A stretch of 33,952 nt of DNA from Alphaproteobacteria bacterium (GTDB lineage: Bacteria > Pseudomonadota > Alphaproteobacteria > Micavibrionales > UBA2020). Positions 10,557 to 19,920 of the stretch are shown piece after piece. The DNA is taken from assembly GCA_016124645.1 (NCBI GenBank), contig WGNE01000020.1, forward strand, positions 1 through 33,952, in the 5' to 3' direction. The position numbers and the translations under genes are program-made. The notes beneath the pieces were generated by a model. That model worked only from the letters and a program-made list of their open reading frames with translations. It ran no database searches and was not told the origin of the DNA. Numbering within the stretch: the stretch's first letter is position 1; every line of letters starts with the position of its first letter.

Positions 10557-10925
10557 ATGATTCAGATGCAATCAAACCTGGAAGTCGCTGACAACAGCGG
10601 CGCCCGCCGGGTGCAGTGCGTGAAAGTGCTGGGCGGTTCCAAACGCCGCACTGCCGGCATCGGCGACATTATCGTCGTGTCGATCAAAGACGCCATTCCG
10701 CGCGGCCGCGTCAAGAAGGGCACCGTGCACAAAGCCGTTATCGTCCGCACCACCACCGCGCTGAAGCGCGACGACGGTTCGGTCATCCGCTTCGACCGCA
10801 ACGCCGCCGTTCTGATCAACCAGGCGGGCGAGCCGATCGGCACCCGTATCTTTGGCCCCGTCACCCGCGAGCTGCGCGCCAAGAACTTCATGAAGATCAT
10901 CTCGCTCGCGCCGGAGGTCCTGTAA
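10557..10925 (+). CDS. rplN: 50S ribosomal protein L14
   Basis: L14 forms part of the inter-subunit bridge and is a binding site for the silencing factor RsfS in many bacteria. The 122-residue product starts [16 protein letters not shown] and is canonical in length and sequence, including [10 protein letters not shown] and [12 protein letters not shown]. It marks the start of the spc block. The 52-base gap from rpsQ is one of the longer ones here and contains a weak CCGA/TCGG hairpin. The next gene starts 2 bases after its stop. Confidence 0.98.
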   Translation: MIQMQSNLEVADNSGARRVQCVKVLGGSKRRTAGIGDIIVVSIKDAIPRGRVKKGTVHKAVIVRTTTALKRDDGSVIRFDRNAAVLINQAGEPIGTRIFGPVTRELRAKNFMKIISLAPEVL

Positions 10926-10927
10926 TC

Positions 10928-11245
10928 ATGACGACGAAATTCAAGATCAAAAAAGGCGACAAGGTCGTCGTGCTCACCGGCAAGGACAAAGGCAAGACCG
11001 GCGAAGTCAAGAAGGTCATCACCGAGGACCGCAAGGTCATCGTCGATGGCGTGAACCTGCAGACGAAGCACCGCAAGCCGACCCCGAACAGCGCGGGCGG
11101 CCTGGACAAGATCGAGGCGCCGATCCACGTTTCGAACGTGGCGATCGCCGACCCGAAAACGAAGAAACCCAGCCGCGTCGGTTACAAGACCGTCGGCGAC
11201 CGCAAGGTGCGTTACGCAAAGCGCTCCGGCGAAGTTATTGATTGA
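10928..11245 (+). CDS. rplX: 50S ribosomal protein L24
   Basis: L24 initiates 50S assembly and sits near the exit-tunnel opening. The start at ATG 10928 gives 105 residues beginning [13 protein letters not shown], the expected N-terminus. A longer in-frame reading from 10616 runs through rplN and is not real. The KOW motif (about 7-29, [18 protein letters not shown]) is intact. It lies 2 bases after rplN, and the rplE Shine-Dalgarno AGAGG immediately follows its stop. Confidence 0.97.
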   Translation: MTTKFKIKKGDKVVVLTGKDKGKTGEVKKVITEDRKVIVDGVNLQTKHRKPTPNSAGGLDKIEAPIHVSNVAIADPKTKKPSRVGYKTVGDRKVRYAKRSGEVID

Positions 11246-11256
11246 AGAGGTGCGAA

Positions 11257-11802
11257 ATGACAGCCCGTCTTAAAAAACAATACGTCGAAAAGATCAAGCC
11301 CGAGCTGCAAAAAGAGTTCGGCTACAAGAACGACCTGGAAATCCCGCGTCTGGACAAGATCGTGCTCAACATGGGCGTCGGCGAAAACGCGCAGGACAGC
11401 AAAAAAATCCAGGGCGCCGTCGCGGACATGGCCACCATCAGCGGTCAGAAGCCGCTCATCACCCGCTCGCGCAAATCCATCGCCGGCTTCAAGCTGCGCG
11501 AGGATCTGCCGATCGGCTGCAAGGTGACGCTGCGCGGCGAGCGCATGTACGAATTCCTCGATCGCCTGATCACGATCGCCATGCCCCGCATCCGCGACTT
11601 CCGCGGCGTGTCGGACCGCAGCTTCGACGGCAACGGCAACTACGCCATGGGCATCAAGGAACAGATCATCTTCCCGGAGATCAACTACGACAAGGTTGAC
11701 GCCATTCGCGGGATGGACATCATCATCTGCACCACGGCGCGGACGGATGAGGAAGCGAAATCTCTGCTGAAGGGCTTCAGCATGCCCTTCAGGAAACGTT
11801 AA
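11257..11802 (+). CDS. rplE: 50S ribosomal protein L5
   Basis: L5 binds 5S rRNA with L18 and forms a bridge to the 30S head. The start at ATG 11257 is supported by AGAGG at 11246-11250 and gives 181 residues. An upstream TTG at 11242 lies within the rplX stop region and would add 5 residues, so it is not preferred. Family blocks [28 protein letters not shown] and the C-terminal [10 protein letters not shown] are present. Confidence 0.97.
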   Translation: MTARLKKQYVEKIKPELQKEFGYKNDLEIPRLDKIVLNMGVGENAQDSKKIQGAVADMATISGQKPLITRSRKSIAGFKLREDLPIGCKVTLRGERMYEFLDRLITIAMPRIRDFRGVSDRSFDGNGNYAMGIKEQIIFPEINYDKVDAIRGMDIIICTTARTDEEAKSLLKGFSMPFRKR

Positions 11803-11828
11803 TCGAGCAGGAAAAGGTAAATCAGACA

Positions 11829-12134
11829 ATGGCAAAACTGAGCTCTGTCAACAAGAACAACCGCCGCAAGAAACTCGTCAAGAAGTACGCCGGCAAATGG
11901 GCGCGCCTGAAGGCGATTGCGGAGGACATGGACCGTCCGGCCGACGAGCGTTTCGCAGCGCGCCTGAAAATGGCGAAACTGCCGCGCAACTCGCACCCGA
12001 CGCGCGTGCGCAACCGCTGCGCGCTGACGGGCCGTGCCCGCGGCAACTACCGTAAATTCGGCGTCTCGCGCCTTATGCTGCGCGAGCTGGCCTCCCAGGG
12101 GCTTATCCCTGGCGTCACGAAATCAAGCTGGTAA
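11829..12134 (+). CDS. rpsN: 30S ribosomal protein S14 (zinc-independent type)
   Basis: S14 completes assembly of the 30S head. At 101 residues, with no CxxC pairs, it is the long zinc-independent form. The C-terminal block [19 protein letters not shown] is characteristic. It follows rplE by 26 bases, with AAAAGG upstream, and the AGGGAGGAGG-like ribosome-binding site of rpsH begins right after its stop. Confidence 0.97.
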   Translation: MAKLSSVNKNNRRKKLVKKYAGKWARLKAIAEDMDRPADERFAARLKMAKLPRNSHPTRVRNRCALTGRARGNYRKFGVSRLMLRELASQGLIPGVTKSSW

Positions 12135-12154
12135 GAGGGAAGGAGGAATATAAC

Positions 12155-12553
12155 ATGTCTATGAACGATCCCCTCGGAGATCTGCTGACTCGTATCCGCA
12201 ACGGCCAGACCGCGCGTCTGACCGCCATCAACAGCCCCGCGTCCAAGCTCCGCACCAACGTGCTGGAAGTTCTCAAGCGCGAAGGCTACATCCGCGACTA
12301 TTCGGTCTCGAAGCAGGACAACGGCCAGGCGCAGGTCAGCGTCGAGCTGAAGTATGCCGAAGGCCAGCCGGTCATCCGCGAAATTTCGCGCGTGTCCAAG
12401 CCCGGCCGCCGCGTTTACAGCCAGATCAAGGATGTTCCGCGCTTTTACAACGGTCTCGGCATCTCGATTCTCTCCACCCCGCGCGGCGTGCTTTCCGACA
12501 AGGAAGCCCGCGAAGCGAACGTCGGCGGCGAGATCCTGTGCCGCGTGTTCTAA
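12155..12553 (+). CDS. rpsH: 30S ribosomal protein S8
   Basis: S8 binds the central domain of 16S rRNA. In E. coli it is the autorepressor of the spc operon, acting near rplE. The 132-residue product opens MSMNDPLGDLLTRIRNGQ and ends with the conserved STPRGVLSDKEAREANVGGE block before the C-terminus. It has a strong GAAGGAGGA Shine-Dalgarno. Length is normal. Confidence 0.98.
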   Translation: MSMNDPLGDLLTRIRNGQTARLTAINSPASKLRTNVLEVLKREGYIRDYSVSKQDNGQAQVSVELKYAEGQPVIREISRVSKPGRRVYSQIKDVPRFYNGLGISILSTPRGVLSDKEAREANVGGEILCRVF

Positions 12554-12572
12554 GATGAAGGTAGTATAAAAA

Positions 12573-13106
12573 ATGTCACGTATTGCAAAGCACCCCATCG
12601 CGATCCCGGCAGGCGTCGAGGCGAAACTGAGCGGCAAGAGCCTTACCGTAAAAGGTAAAAAAGGCGAACTGAAGCTCGAGATCTCCAACGACATCTCCGC
12701 CGAAGTCAAGGATGGCCAGATCACGCTGAAAAAAGCGAACGCATCGCGCCACGCCGTGAAGATGTGGGGCACGACCGCCTCGCTCGTCCGCGGCATGATC
12801 GTCGGCGTCACCGAAGGCTACACCAAGCGCCTCGTCATCGAGGGCGTGGGCTTCCGCGCGCAGCTGCAGGGCAAGGAACTGGTGCTGCAGATCGGTTTCA
12901 GCCACGACGTGCGCTACAAGGTGCCGACCGGCATCGAGATCAAGGTGCCCAAGCCGACCGAGATCGAGGTTTCCGGCATCGACAAGCAGAAAGTCGGCCA
13001 GGTCGCAGCGGAAATCTACCTGATGAAGCGCCCGGAACCCTACAAGGGCAAGGGCATCAACTACGAAGGCCGCCGCATCCTGCGCAAAGAAGGCAAGAAG
13101 AAGTAA
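12573..13106 (+). CDS. rplF: 50S ribosomal protein L6
   Basis: L6 stabilises the GTPase-associated region of the 50S subunit near the factor-binding site. The 177-residue product is normal in length and starts MSRIAKHPIAIPAGV. The C-terminal signature KRPEPYKGKGINYEGR lies near residues 150-165. It is 19 bases after rpsH and 22 before rplR. Confidence 0.98.
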   Translation: MSRIAKHPIAIPAGVEAKLSGKSLTVKGKKGELKLEISNDISAEVKDGQITLKKANASRHAVKMWGTTASLVRGMIVGVTEGYTKRLVIEGVGFRAQLQGKELVLQIGFSHDVRYKVPTGIEIKVPKPTEIEVSGIDKQKVGQVAAEIYLMKRPEPYKGKGINYEGRRILRKEGKKK

Positions 13107-13128
13107 GTAAGGATTAAGGATTACGAGC

Positions 13129-13506
<378 letters not shown>

Positions 13507-13525
13507 TCGTTAAAGGAAGCAGACA

Positions 13526-14095
13526 ATGGCAAAGGCTGACAGAGCAGCAAGGGACAACAAGGACAAGGACCGCGAGGAAGGCGGCGAGATCGTCGAACGC
13601 CTCGTCGCGATCAACCGCGTCGCCAAGACCGTCAAGGGCGGTCGCCGCATGGCTTTCGCCGCGCTGGTCGTTGTCGGTGACGGCCGCGGCCGCATCGGCG
13701 CCGGTTCGGGCAAGGCCCGCGAAGTGCCGGAAGCGATCAAGAAGGCGACCGACCAGGCGAAGCGCGGCATGATCCGCGTGCCCCTGCGCGAAGGCCGCAC
13801 GCTGCACCACGATATCGAGGCTCGCTTCGGCGCCGGCCGCGTGCGCATGCGCACCGCCGTTCCCGGTACCGGGATCATCGCGGGCGGCCCGCTGCGCGCC
13901 GTGTTCGAAGTGCTGGGCATCCAGGACGTCGTCGCGAAATCTCTGGGGTCTTCCAACCCCTACAACATGGTCAAAGCCGCTCTCGAGGCGTTCAAGCTGA
14001 TGGAAAGCCCCCGCATGGTGGCCGGCCGTCGCGGTCGCCGCGTGAACGAAGTGCTGGGCCGCAAGGGTGATGCAAAGGAGAAGATTGATGGCTGA
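13526..14095 (+). CDS. rpsE: 30S ribosomal protein S5
   Basis: S5 shapes the mRNA entry channel and affects decoding accuracy. The 189-residue product contains the double-stranded-RNA-binding-type block [20 protein letters not shown] and the [15 protein letters not shown] segment. Alphaproteobacterial S5 proteins are commonly longer than the 167 residues of E. coli at both ends, as here. Its last 8 bases overlap the start of rpmD, implying coupled translation. Confidence 0.98.
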   Translation: MAKADRAARDNKDKDREEGGEIVERLVAINRVAKTVKGGRRMAFAALVVVGDGRGRIGAGSGKAREVPEAIKKATDQAKRGMIRVPLREGRTLHHDIEARFGAGRVRMRTAVPGTGIIAGGPLRAVFEVLGIQDVVAKSLGSSNPYNMVKAALEAFKLMESPRMVAGRRGRRVNEVLGRKGDAKEKIDG

Positions 14096-14375
14096 GGAAA
14101 AGAAAAAAGCGGCGGCGAAAAAGCCCGCAGCGAAAAAAGCGGCAGCCCCCAAGGCTGAGAAAAAAGAAGCCGCCGCCAAGCCCGCGAAATCCGGCAAAAA
14201 GCTGAAGATCACGCAGATCGGCAGCAAGATCGGCCGCGTCAAGAAGCAGGAAGCGACCCTCATCGGTCTCGGCCTGAACAAACGCCACCGCTCGCGCGTT
14301 CTGGAAGACACCCCGGAAGTGCGCGGCATGATCGAGGTCGTCAGACACCTCGTGACGGTCGAAGAGGCTGCATAA
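14088..14375 (+). CDS. rpmD: 50S ribosomal protein L30 with basic N-terminal extension
   Basis: L30 is a small 50S protein, usually about 60 residues. The recognisable core ([26 protein letters not shown], about 38-63, to the C-terminus) is preceded by roughly 36 residues of Lys/Ala-rich low complexity, giving 95 residues. The start at ATG 14088 is backed by AAGGAG at 14075-14080. It overlaps the rpsE stop by 8 bases. The same reading frame is open further upstream, but those starts lack a binding site. Only the ATG position decides how much of the extension is real. Confidence 0.92.
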   Translation: MAEEKKKAAAKKPAAKKAAAPKAEKKEAAAKPAKSGKKLKITQIGSKIGRVKKQEATLIGLGLNKRHRSRVLEDTPEVRGMIEVVRHLVTVEEAA

Positions 14376-14393
14376 GGAACAAGGATAAGAGCC

Positions 14394-14897
14394 ATGAAAC
14401 TGAATCAACTGAGAGACAATCCCGGCGCCCGCAAAAAACCGATCACGGTCGGTCGCGGTATCGGTTCCGGCAAGGGCAAGACCGGCGGTCGCGGCGTGAA
14501 GGGCCAGAAAGCCCGCACCGGCGTCGCCATCAAGGGTTTCGAAGGCGGCCAGATGCCGCTGATCCGCCGCATGCCCAAGCGCGGCTTCACCAACCCGCAC
14601 AAGAAGGTCTATACGATCATCAACCTGGACACCGTTCAGGAAGCGATCGACAGCAAGAAGATCTCGGCCTCCAAGCCGGTCGATGCGGCGGCCCTCATCG
14701 CGGGCGGCGTCATCCACCGCGCCAACGACGGCGTGAGCCTGCTGGCGAAAGGCGAACTGAAGACCAAGGTCACGCTGGTCGTGACCCGCGCTTCCGCCGC
14801 CGCTATCAAGGCTGTTGAAAAAGCGGGCGGCGCCGTCGAGGTTCTGCCGGCGAAGGTCAACAAGCTGCTGAAGGAAAAAAAGAAGGCCTCCAAGTAA
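14394..14897 (+). CDS. rplO: 50S ribosomal protein L15
   Basis: L15 is a late-assembly 50S protein. The 167-residue product begins [15 protein letters not shown] and carries the Gly-rich [15 protein letters not shown] block (about 20-34) and [18 protein letters not shown]. It ends with a basic KEKKKASK. An AAGGA site precedes it. A 134-base gap with a long inverted repeat then separates it from secY. Confidence 0.97.
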   Translation: MKLNQLRDNPGARKKPITVGRGIGSGKGKTGGRGVKGQKARTGVAIKGFEGGQMPLIRRMPKRGFTNPHKKVYTIINLDTVQEAIDSKKISASKPVDAAALIAGGVIHRANDGVSLLAKGELKTKVTLVVTRASAAAIKAVEKAGGAVEVLPAKVNKLLKEKKKASK

Positions 14898-14925
14898 GCT
14901 GACCGGCCTACAATAAGCATAATAA

Positions 14926-14968
14926 AAAGGGGTCAAGGGCATTGCGAACATAATGTCTTGACCCCTTT
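14926..14968 (+). promoter_or_regulatory. 12-bp inverted repeat between rplO and secY
   Basis: AAAGGGGTCAAG (14926-14937) is perfectly complementary to CTTGACCCCTTT (14957-14968). Inside the 19-nt loop, CATT (14940-14943) can pair with AATG (14952-14955), lengthening the stem. The downstream sequence is GTCTTGTCGG, only mildly T-rich. The position suggests an attenuator, RNase processing point or partial terminator that separates ribosomal protein from secY-adk expression. A DNA-level operator is also possible. Confidence 0.55.
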
Positions 14969-15031
14969 GTCTTGTCGGGGCATAACCAAGACACACCTGA
15001 ATAAAAAGACTAAAAAAGGGGAATTTCCACC

Positions 15032-16399
15032 ATGGCGTCGGCTGTCGAGCAATTTGCCTCCAACTTCAATCTGGGCGCGTTTGGCAAGGCGCAGGAGCTC
15101 AAGCAGCGCCTGTGGTTCACGCTTTTCGCGCTGCTCATCTACCGCGTCGGCACGCATATTCCCATGCCGGGCGTCGATCCCCACATCTGGGATTCCATTT
15201 TCAGCCAGAAAGCCAACGGCGTGCTGGGCATGTTCAACATGTTCTCCGGCGGCGCCTTCAAGCGCATGAGCATCTTCGCGCTGAACGTCATGCCCTATAT
15301 CTCGGCCTCCATCATCCTGCAGATCGTGTCCTACATGCACCCCGCGCTCGAGGAAATGAAGAAGGAAGGCGGCACGGCCGGGCGCAAGCGGCTGAACCAG
15401 TACACGCGCTACGGCACGGTGGTGCTGGCCGCGGTGCAGGCCTACGGCCTCGCCATGGGCCTCGAGAAAATGCAGGGCCCGATGGGCTCCGCCGTCATCC
15501 ACCCCGGCGTGTTCTTCGTCGTCAGCACGATCGTGACCATCGTCGGCGGCACCATGTTCCTGATGTGGCTGGGCGAGCAGATCACCGCGCGCGGCGTCGG
15601 CAACGGCGTTTCGCTCATCATCTTCGCCGGCATCGTCGCGGGCATTCCGCGCGCCATCGCGCAGACGCTCGAGCTGGGCCGTCAGGGCACGATTTCCACC
15701 CTCACCATCCTCGCGATCCTCGCGATGGTCGTGGGCGTCGTGGCCTTCATCGTCTTCATGGAGCGCGCGTACCGCCGCGTCATCATCCAGTACCCGCAGC
15801 GCGCGGGCGGCAACCGGCCGACCAAGGAAACGCCGCACATGCCGCTGAAGCTCAACATGTCGGGCGTGATGCCGCCGATTCTGGCGTCCTCGCTGCTGCT
15901 GCTGCCGGTTTCCATCGTCGGCTTCTCCAGCAAGGAGGCGACTTCGACCGGCGGCTGGTGGAGCGAGAAGATCGACATGATCGCGCAATACCTGCAGCAC
16001 GGCCAGCCCGCCTATATGCTGCTCTACGGCGGCCTTATCGTGTTCTTCGCCTTTTTCTACACGGCCATCACCTTCAACCCGGACGATACCGCCGACAACC
16101 TGCGCAAAAGCGGCGCGTCGCTGCCCGGCTACCGTCCCGGCAAGGCGACGGCGGATTACATCGACCACATCATGTCGCGCATCACCGTCATCGGCGCGGC
16201 CTATCTGTGCTTCGTCTGCCTGCTGCCGGAAGTGCTGATCTCCAAGTTCAGCCTGCCGTTCTACTTCGGCGGCACGAGCCTTCTGATTACCGTCTCCGTG
16301 ATGATGGACACCGTCGCGCAGATCCACGCCTATCTGGTGCCGCACAACTACGGCGGCCTGACCAAGAAAAAGAAACTCAAGGGAGCTAGAAGCCGATGA
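15032..16399 (+). CDS. secY: Protein translocase subunit SecY
   Basis: SecY is the channel of the Sec translocon in the inner membrane, working with SecE, SecG and SecA or with ribosomes via SRP. The 455-residue product has about ten hydrophobic segments. The first (about 28-46, FTLFALLIYRVGTHIPMPG) matches TM1 of the family, and GVGNGVSLIIFAGIV is the well-known mid-protein block. The C-terminus YGGLTKKKKLKG is typical. AGGGGA precedes the ATG. Its last four bases (ATGA) overlap the adk start. Confidence 0.99.
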   Translation: MASAVEQFASNFNLGAFGKAQELKQRLWFTLFALLIYRVGTHIPMPGVDPHIWDSIFSQKANGVLGMFNMFSGGAFKRMSIFALNVMPYISASIILQIVSYMHPALEEMKKEGGTAGRKRLNQYTRYGTVVLAAVQAYGLAMGLEKMQGPMGSAVIHPGVFFVVSTIVTIVGGTMFLMWLGEQITARGVGNGVSLIIFAGIVAGIPRAIAQTLELGRQGTISTLTILAILAMVVGVVAFIVFMERAYRRVIIQYPQRAGGNRPTKETPHMPLKLNMSGVMPPILASSLLLLPVSIVGFSSKEATSTGGWWSEKIDMIAQYLQHGQPAYMLLYGGLIVFFAFFYTAITFNPDDTADNLRKSGASLPGYRPGKATADYIDHIMSRITVIGAAYLCFVCLLPEVLISKFSLPFYFGGTSLLITVSVMMDTVAQIHAYLVPHNYGGLTKKKKLKGARSR

Positions 16400-17091
16400 G
16401 AATCATCCTCCTGGGACCGCCGGGCGCCGGCAAGGGAACGCAGGCCAAACGCATCGCCGATAAATACGACGTCCCCGCGATTTCGGCAGGCGACCTGTTC
16501 CGCGCCCGCATCAAGGACCCGGGCGACCCGCTGGGCAAGGAGCTGAAGGAGATTCTCGATTCCGGCGCGCTGGTGCCCAATGAAATTACGGTCAAGATGA
16601 TCTCCGACCGCCTCGACCAGGACGATTGCAAGAACGGCTTCATCCTCGACGGCTTCCCGCGCAGCGTCGAGCAGGCCGAATCCCTCCAGAAGATGCTGAA
16701 GGAAAAAGGCATCGAGCTCGACGCCGTGGTGCAGATCGGCGTGGACGACGACAAGCTGGTCGAGCGAATCTCGGGCCGCTTCAGCTGCGGCGAATGCGGG
16801 GAGGGCTACCACGACAAGTTCAAGCAGCCCCATGACCCCTCGACCTGCGACAAATGCGGGGCGGTGGACAAGTTCACCCGCCGTTCGGACGACAACGAGG
16901 AGACGGTCCGCGACCGACTCCACACCTACCACACCCAGACGGCCCCGATTCTTCCCTTCTACGAGGAGCGCGGGATGCTGAAAACGGTCGATGGCATGGC
17001 CGATATGGACGATGTCACCCGCCAGATCGAGGCGGTTTTGAAGGCGGAGAAGGGCCCAAACGCCCATAATTCGCCAAAAAAGTTCGGTTAA
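16396..17091 (+). CDS. adk: Adenylate kinase with four-cysteine zinc LID
   Basis: Adenylate kinase interconverts ATP plus AMP with two ADP in the cytosol. The 231-residue protein has the P-loop GPPGAGKGT (7-15), the AMP-site DGFPRS (85-90) and the RRSDDNEET segment (162-170). The LID carries Cys131, Cys134, Cys151 and Cys154, a structural zinc site absent from E. coli Adk but common in Gram-positive and some proteobacterial enzymes. The start overlaps the secY stop by 4 bases. The location after secY is conserved in many bacteria. Confidence 0.98.
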   Translation: MRIILLGPPGAGKGTQAKRIADKYDVPAISAGDLFRARIKDPGDPLGKELKEILDSGALVPNEITVKMISDRLDQDDCKNGFILDGFPRSVEQAESLQKMLKEKGIELDAVVQIGVDDDKLVERISGRFSCGECGEGYHDKFKQPHDPSTCDKCGAVDKFTRRSDDNEETVRDRLHTYHTQTAPILPFYEERGMLKTVDGMADMDDVTRQIEAVLKAEKGPNAHNSPKKFG

Positions 17092-17157
17092 GCCCCCCTC
17101 GCCGGGGTCCGGGGCCGTAAAAAGCGTCATTTTGCTCTAAATAGGGTAAATAAGATA

Positions 17158-17185
17158 TTGACGTTTTTTCCGTGCACCCTATAAT
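17158..17185 (+). promoter_or_regulatory. Strong sigma70-type promoter of the alpha operon
   Basis: TTGACG (17158-17163) and a consensus TATAAT (17180-17185) are separated by 16 bases. Start of transcription near 17192 would give a leader of about 68 nt before the rpsM GTG. The leader contains GTCC (17197-17200) and GGAC (17208-17211), a weak stem. In E. coli S4 represses this operon through the rpsM leader, but no rpsD (S4) gene is present here and no pseudoknot can be proven by eye. Confidence 0.75.
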
Positions 17186-17259
17186 GCGCGAGCTCAGTCC
17201 TGTAAGGGGACGGAGGCACTTTTGTATATAGAATATAACGGAAAACCAGGAGACAACAC

Positions 17260-17643
17260 GTGGCACGTATCGAAGGTGTCAATATCCCCACAGATAAAGT
17301 CGTCGGCATCGCCCTGACTTATATCCATGGCATTGGCAGAACCACCGCAAACAAAATTCTCGAGACGGCTGATGTCGCCTGGGGCACCCGCGTCAATTCA
17401 TTGACGGAAGACGAGCTGAGCCGCATCCGCGATGCGATCAAGGCAGGCGTCAAGGTCGAGGGCGAGCTGCGCCGCGAAGTTTCCATGACGATCAAGCGCC
17501 TGATGGACCTCGGTTGCTACCGCGGCCTGCGCCACCGCAAGGCCCTGCCCTGCCGCGGCCAGCGCACGCGCACCAACGCCCGCACGCGCAAGGGTCCGCG
17601 CAAGACCATCGCCGGCAAGAAAATGGCGCCCAGCAAGAAATAA
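17260..17643 (+). CDS. rpsM: 30S ribosomal protein S13 (GTG start)
   Basis: S13 lies at the top of the 30S head, contacting the P-site tRNA and the 50S subunit. Translation starts at GTG, fixed by CCAGGAG upstream and the family N-terminus [14 protein letters not shown]. The 127-residue length is normal. It contains [15 protein letters not shown] and the basic C-terminal block [18 protein letters not shown]. It heads the alpha block behind its own strong promoter. Confidence 0.98.
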   Translation: MARIEGVNIPTDKVVGIALTYIHGIGRTTANKILETADVAWGTRVNSLTEDELSRIRDAIKAGVKVEGELRREVSMTIKRLMDLGCYRGLRHRKALPCRGQRTRTNARTRKGPRKTIAGKKMAPSKK

Positions 17644-17706
17644 CAGCAGCATGACAGTCCGGCCGCCGCAAACCGGGCCGGAACAGAAAAAGAGTGAAAC
17701 GGAACA

Positions 17707-18108
17707 ATGGCAAAAGCAAAAAAATCTGACAGCGCAAAGCCGCGCAGGAAAGAACGCAAGAACATCAGCTCTGGCGTGGCGCACGTCAACTCGACGTTCA
17801 ACAACACCATCATCACCATCACCGACGCGCAAGGCAACGCCATCTCCTGGGCTTCCGCCGGCCACCTCGGTTTCAAGGGTTCGCGCAAATCCACCCCCTA
17901 TGCCGCGCAGATGGCCGCCGAAGACGCCGGCCGCAAGGCAAAGGAACACGGCATGAAAACGCTGGAAGTCCTCGTCAAGGGCCCCGGCTCGGGCCGCGAG
18001 TCGGCGCTGCGCGCGCTGCAGTCCGTCGGGTTCACCATCACCTCGATCGTGGACATCACGCCCGTTCCCCACAACGGCTGCCGTCCGCGCAAAAAGCGCC
18101 GCGTCTAA
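17707..18108 (+). CDS. rpsK: 30S ribosomal protein S11
   Basis: S11 forms part of the 30S platform and contacts mRNA near the E site. The 133-residue product has [15 protein letters not shown] (about 24-38), the [13 protein letters not shown] segment and the C-terminal [15 protein letters not shown]. It is 63 bases after rpsM. rpsD is missing between rpsK and rpoA, as is usual in Alphaproteobacteria, where rpsD lies elsewhere. Confidence 0.98.
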   Translation: MAKAKKSDSAKPRRKERKNISSGVAHVNSTFNNTIITITDAQGNAISWASAGHLGFKGSRKSTPYAAQMAAEDAGRKAKEHGMKTLEVLVKGPGSGRESALRALQSVGFTITSIVDITPVPHNGCRPRKKRRV

Positions 18109-18124
18109 AGCAAGCTTCCGCTGC

Positions 18125-18172
18125 GCGCGCCTGCGGGGGGTGCGCGCCGTTGCGTGGCGGCCCGATTTTTTT
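18125..18172 (+). terminator. GC hairpin plus T7 run between rpsK and rpoA
   Basis: GCGCGC (18125-18130) can pair with GCGCGC (18142-18147). A second small CGCC/GGCG stem (18145-18148 with 18156-18159) uses overlapping bases. A run of seven T lies at 18166-18172. The distance from stem to T run is longer than in a standard terminator, and rpoA must still be transcribed, so at most this is an attenuator or pause site adjusting rpoA-rplQ relative to rpsM-rpsK. Confidence 0.35.
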
Positions 18173-18211
18173 GAGACACAGTATTCAAACAGGTAAATAA
18201 AGGGGACAACC

Positions 18212-19228
18212 TTGATACAGAAAAACTGGCAAGAGCTGATCAAACCCAGCAAAGTTGAAGTCAGCACGTCGAAAGACGTCAACCGCTTCGGTACTGTCGT
18301 CGTTGAGCCGCTGGAACGCGGCTACGGCCTGACGCTGGGCAACGCCCTCCGCCGCGTCCTGCTGTCGTCGCTGCAAGGCGCGGCCGTGACCGGCATCAAG
18401 ATCGACGGCGTCCTGCACGAGTTCTCGTCCATTCCGGGCGTGCGCGAGGACGTCACCGACATCATCCTGAACATCAAGAACCTCGCCATCAACATGCACG
18501 CCGAAGGCAGCAAGAAACTGCGCCTGGTGGCCGAAGGCCCCTGCGAAGTGAAGGCCGGCATGATCGAGGGCACGGCCGACGTCGAAATCGTCAACCCCGA
18601 CCTCGTCATCTGCACGCTGGGCGACAAGGCGAAGCTTTCGATGGAACTGACGGTCTCCACCGGCAAGGGCTACCGCCCCGCCGCGCAGAACCGCCACGAA
18701 GACGCGCCTATCGGCATCATCCCGGTTGACAGCATCTTCTCGCCGGTCCGCAAAATCTCCTATAAGGTGGAAGACACCCGCGTCGGCCAGATCACCGACT
18801 ACGACAAGCTGACGCTGGACGTCGAAACCAACGGCACGATCAAGCCGGAAGACGCCGTGGCCTTCGCCGCGCGCATTCTGCAAGACCAGCTGCAGGTCTT
18901 CGTCAACTTCCAGGAGCCGACCGCGGTCGCCAAGGAAGAGCAGAAGGACGAGCTGCCGTTCAGCCGCCACCTGCTGCGCAAGGTCGAGGAGCTGGAACTT
19001 TCCGTCCGTTCCGCGAACTGCCTGAAGAACGACAACATCGTCTATATCGGCGACCTGGTCCAGAAGACCGAGGCCGATATGCTGCGCACGCCGAACTTCG
19101 GCCGCAAGTCGCTGAACGAGATCAAGGAAGTTCTCACCAACATGGGCCTGCACCTCGGCATGAAAGTCGAAGGCTGGCCGCCCGAGAACATCGAGGAACT
19201 GGCGAAGAAGCTCGAAGAGCCGTTCTGA
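18212..19228 (+). CDS. rpoA: RNA polymerase alpha subunit (TTG start)
   Basis: The alpha dimer scaffolds RNA polymerase assembly, and its C-terminal domain contacts UP elements and activators. The 338-residue protein starts at TTG. The encoded N-terminus ([16 protein letters not shown]) matches the family from its first residues, and AAAGGGGA lies 6-12 bases upstream. No ATG fits. The N-terminal domain covers about 1-235. The alphaCTD contains [19 protein letters not shown], with Arg266 equivalent to the DNA-contacting Arg265 of E. coli. Confidence 0.98.
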   Translation: MIQKNWQELIKPSKVEVSTSKDVNRFGTVVVEPLERGYGLTLGNALRRVLLSSLQGAAVTGIKIDGVLHEFSSIPGVREDVTDIILNIKNLAINMHAEGSKKLRLVAEGPCEVKAGMIEGTADVEIVNPDLVICTLGDKAKLSMELTVSTGKGYRPAAQNRHEDAPIGIIPVDSIFSPVRKISYKVEDTRVGQITDYDKLTLDVETNGTIKPEDAVAFAARILQDQLQVFVNFQEPTAVAKEEQKDELPFSRHLLRKVEELELSVRSANCLKNDNIVYIGDLVQKTEADMLRTPNFGRKSLNEIKEVLTNMGLHLGMKVEGWPPENIEELAKKLEEPF

Positions 19229-19251
19229 GCCGGTTTTTGAACCCAACCACC

Positions 19252-19268
19252 CCGGGGATGGTCCCCGG
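19252..19268 (+). repeat. 7-bp hairpin between rpoA and rplQ
   Basis: CCGGGGA (19252-19258) and TCCCCGG (19262-19268) form a perfect stem around the loop TGG. There is no downstream T run. It lies in the 131-base gap between rpoA and rplQ, which otherwise shows only the rplQ Shine-Dalgarno AGAAGGAG. An RNA-stability or processing role is possible. Confidence 0.4.
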
Positions 19269-19359
19269 AGACATGATTGCCGGAACGATGGCGTTTTGAG
19301 GATCATGTCGGCACAATCCGTCTCATGCGTGAGGCGACAAACAGAAGGAGTACGCAGTC

Positions 19360-19845
19360 ATGCGTCATGGAAGATTCGGCCGTAAACTCGGCGTCAAGTC
19401 ACAACACCGTCATGCGATGTTCGCAAACATGGCTGCGGCGCTCATCAAGCATGAGCAGATCGAGACCACCCTGCCCAAGGCGAAAGAGCTCAAGCGCTTC
19501 GTTGATAAGCTCATCACGCTGGGCAAAAAGGGCGGTCTTGCCAACCGTCGCCTCGCCCAGTCGCGCCTGCGCGACGAGGAAATGGTCAAGAAACTGTTCG
19601 ATACGCTGGGCAAGCGCTATCAGGACCGCAACGGCGGCTACACCCGCGTGCTGAAGGCGGGCTTCCGCTACGGCGACAACGCGGCGATGGCCTTCATCGA
19701 GCTGGTCGATCGCGACCGCGCCGCCAAGGGCAAGGACAGCGGCCAGCAAGCCGTTGCCGACAAGATGGCGGAAGCCAACGAGGCCGGCGACAAGCCCGCC
19801 AAGGAGAAAAAAGCTCCGGCGAAGAAAAAGGCCGCTGCCGGCTGA
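19360..19845 (+). CDS. rplQ: 50S ribosomal protein L17 with Lys/Ala tail
   Basis: L17 sits near the exit tunnel of the 50S subunit. The core [24 protein letters not shown] and [20 protein letters not shown] (about 92-111) is typical. At 161 residues it exceeds the usual 115-140. Residues from about 122 form a Lys/Ala/Glu/Asp low-complexity tail ending [16 protein letters not shown] precedes the ATG. It is the last gene of the ribosomal superoperon and is followed by a clear terminator. Confidence 0.97.
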   Translation: MRHGRFGRKLGVKSQHRHAMFANMAAALIKHEQIETTLPKAKELKRFVDKLITLGKKGGLANRRLAQSRLRDEEMVKKLFDTLGKRYQDRNGGYTRVLKAGFRYGDNAAMAFIELVDRDRAAKGKDSGQQAVADKMAEANEAGDKPAKEKKAPAKKKAAAG

Positions 19846-19868
19846 TACGGCAAGGCAATTCAAAAAGA

Positions 19869-19896
19869 GGGTGGAACGCGTTTCCACCCTTTTTTT
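19869..19896 (+). terminator. Intrinsic terminator of the ribosomal superoperon
   Basis: GGGTGGAA (19869-19876) pairs perfectly with TTCCACCC (19882-19889) around a 5-nt loop, followed immediately by seven T (19890-19896). The A-rich sequence before the stem could also pair with the T tract, so the site may work in both directions. The next gene starts only 24 bases later. Confidence 0.92.
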
Positions 19897-19920
19897 ATGC
19901 CCGCAGAGGGGGAGGATGCC

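Noticed and set aside
15112..16389. 425-codon + strand frame in another phase of secY
   Set aside because: It is Arg/His-rich and overlaps secY entirely. SecY is supported by family sequence along its whole length.
17092..17120. GC-rich GCCCC/GGGGC pairing after adk as a terminator
   Set aside because: The stem is poor and no T run follows it.
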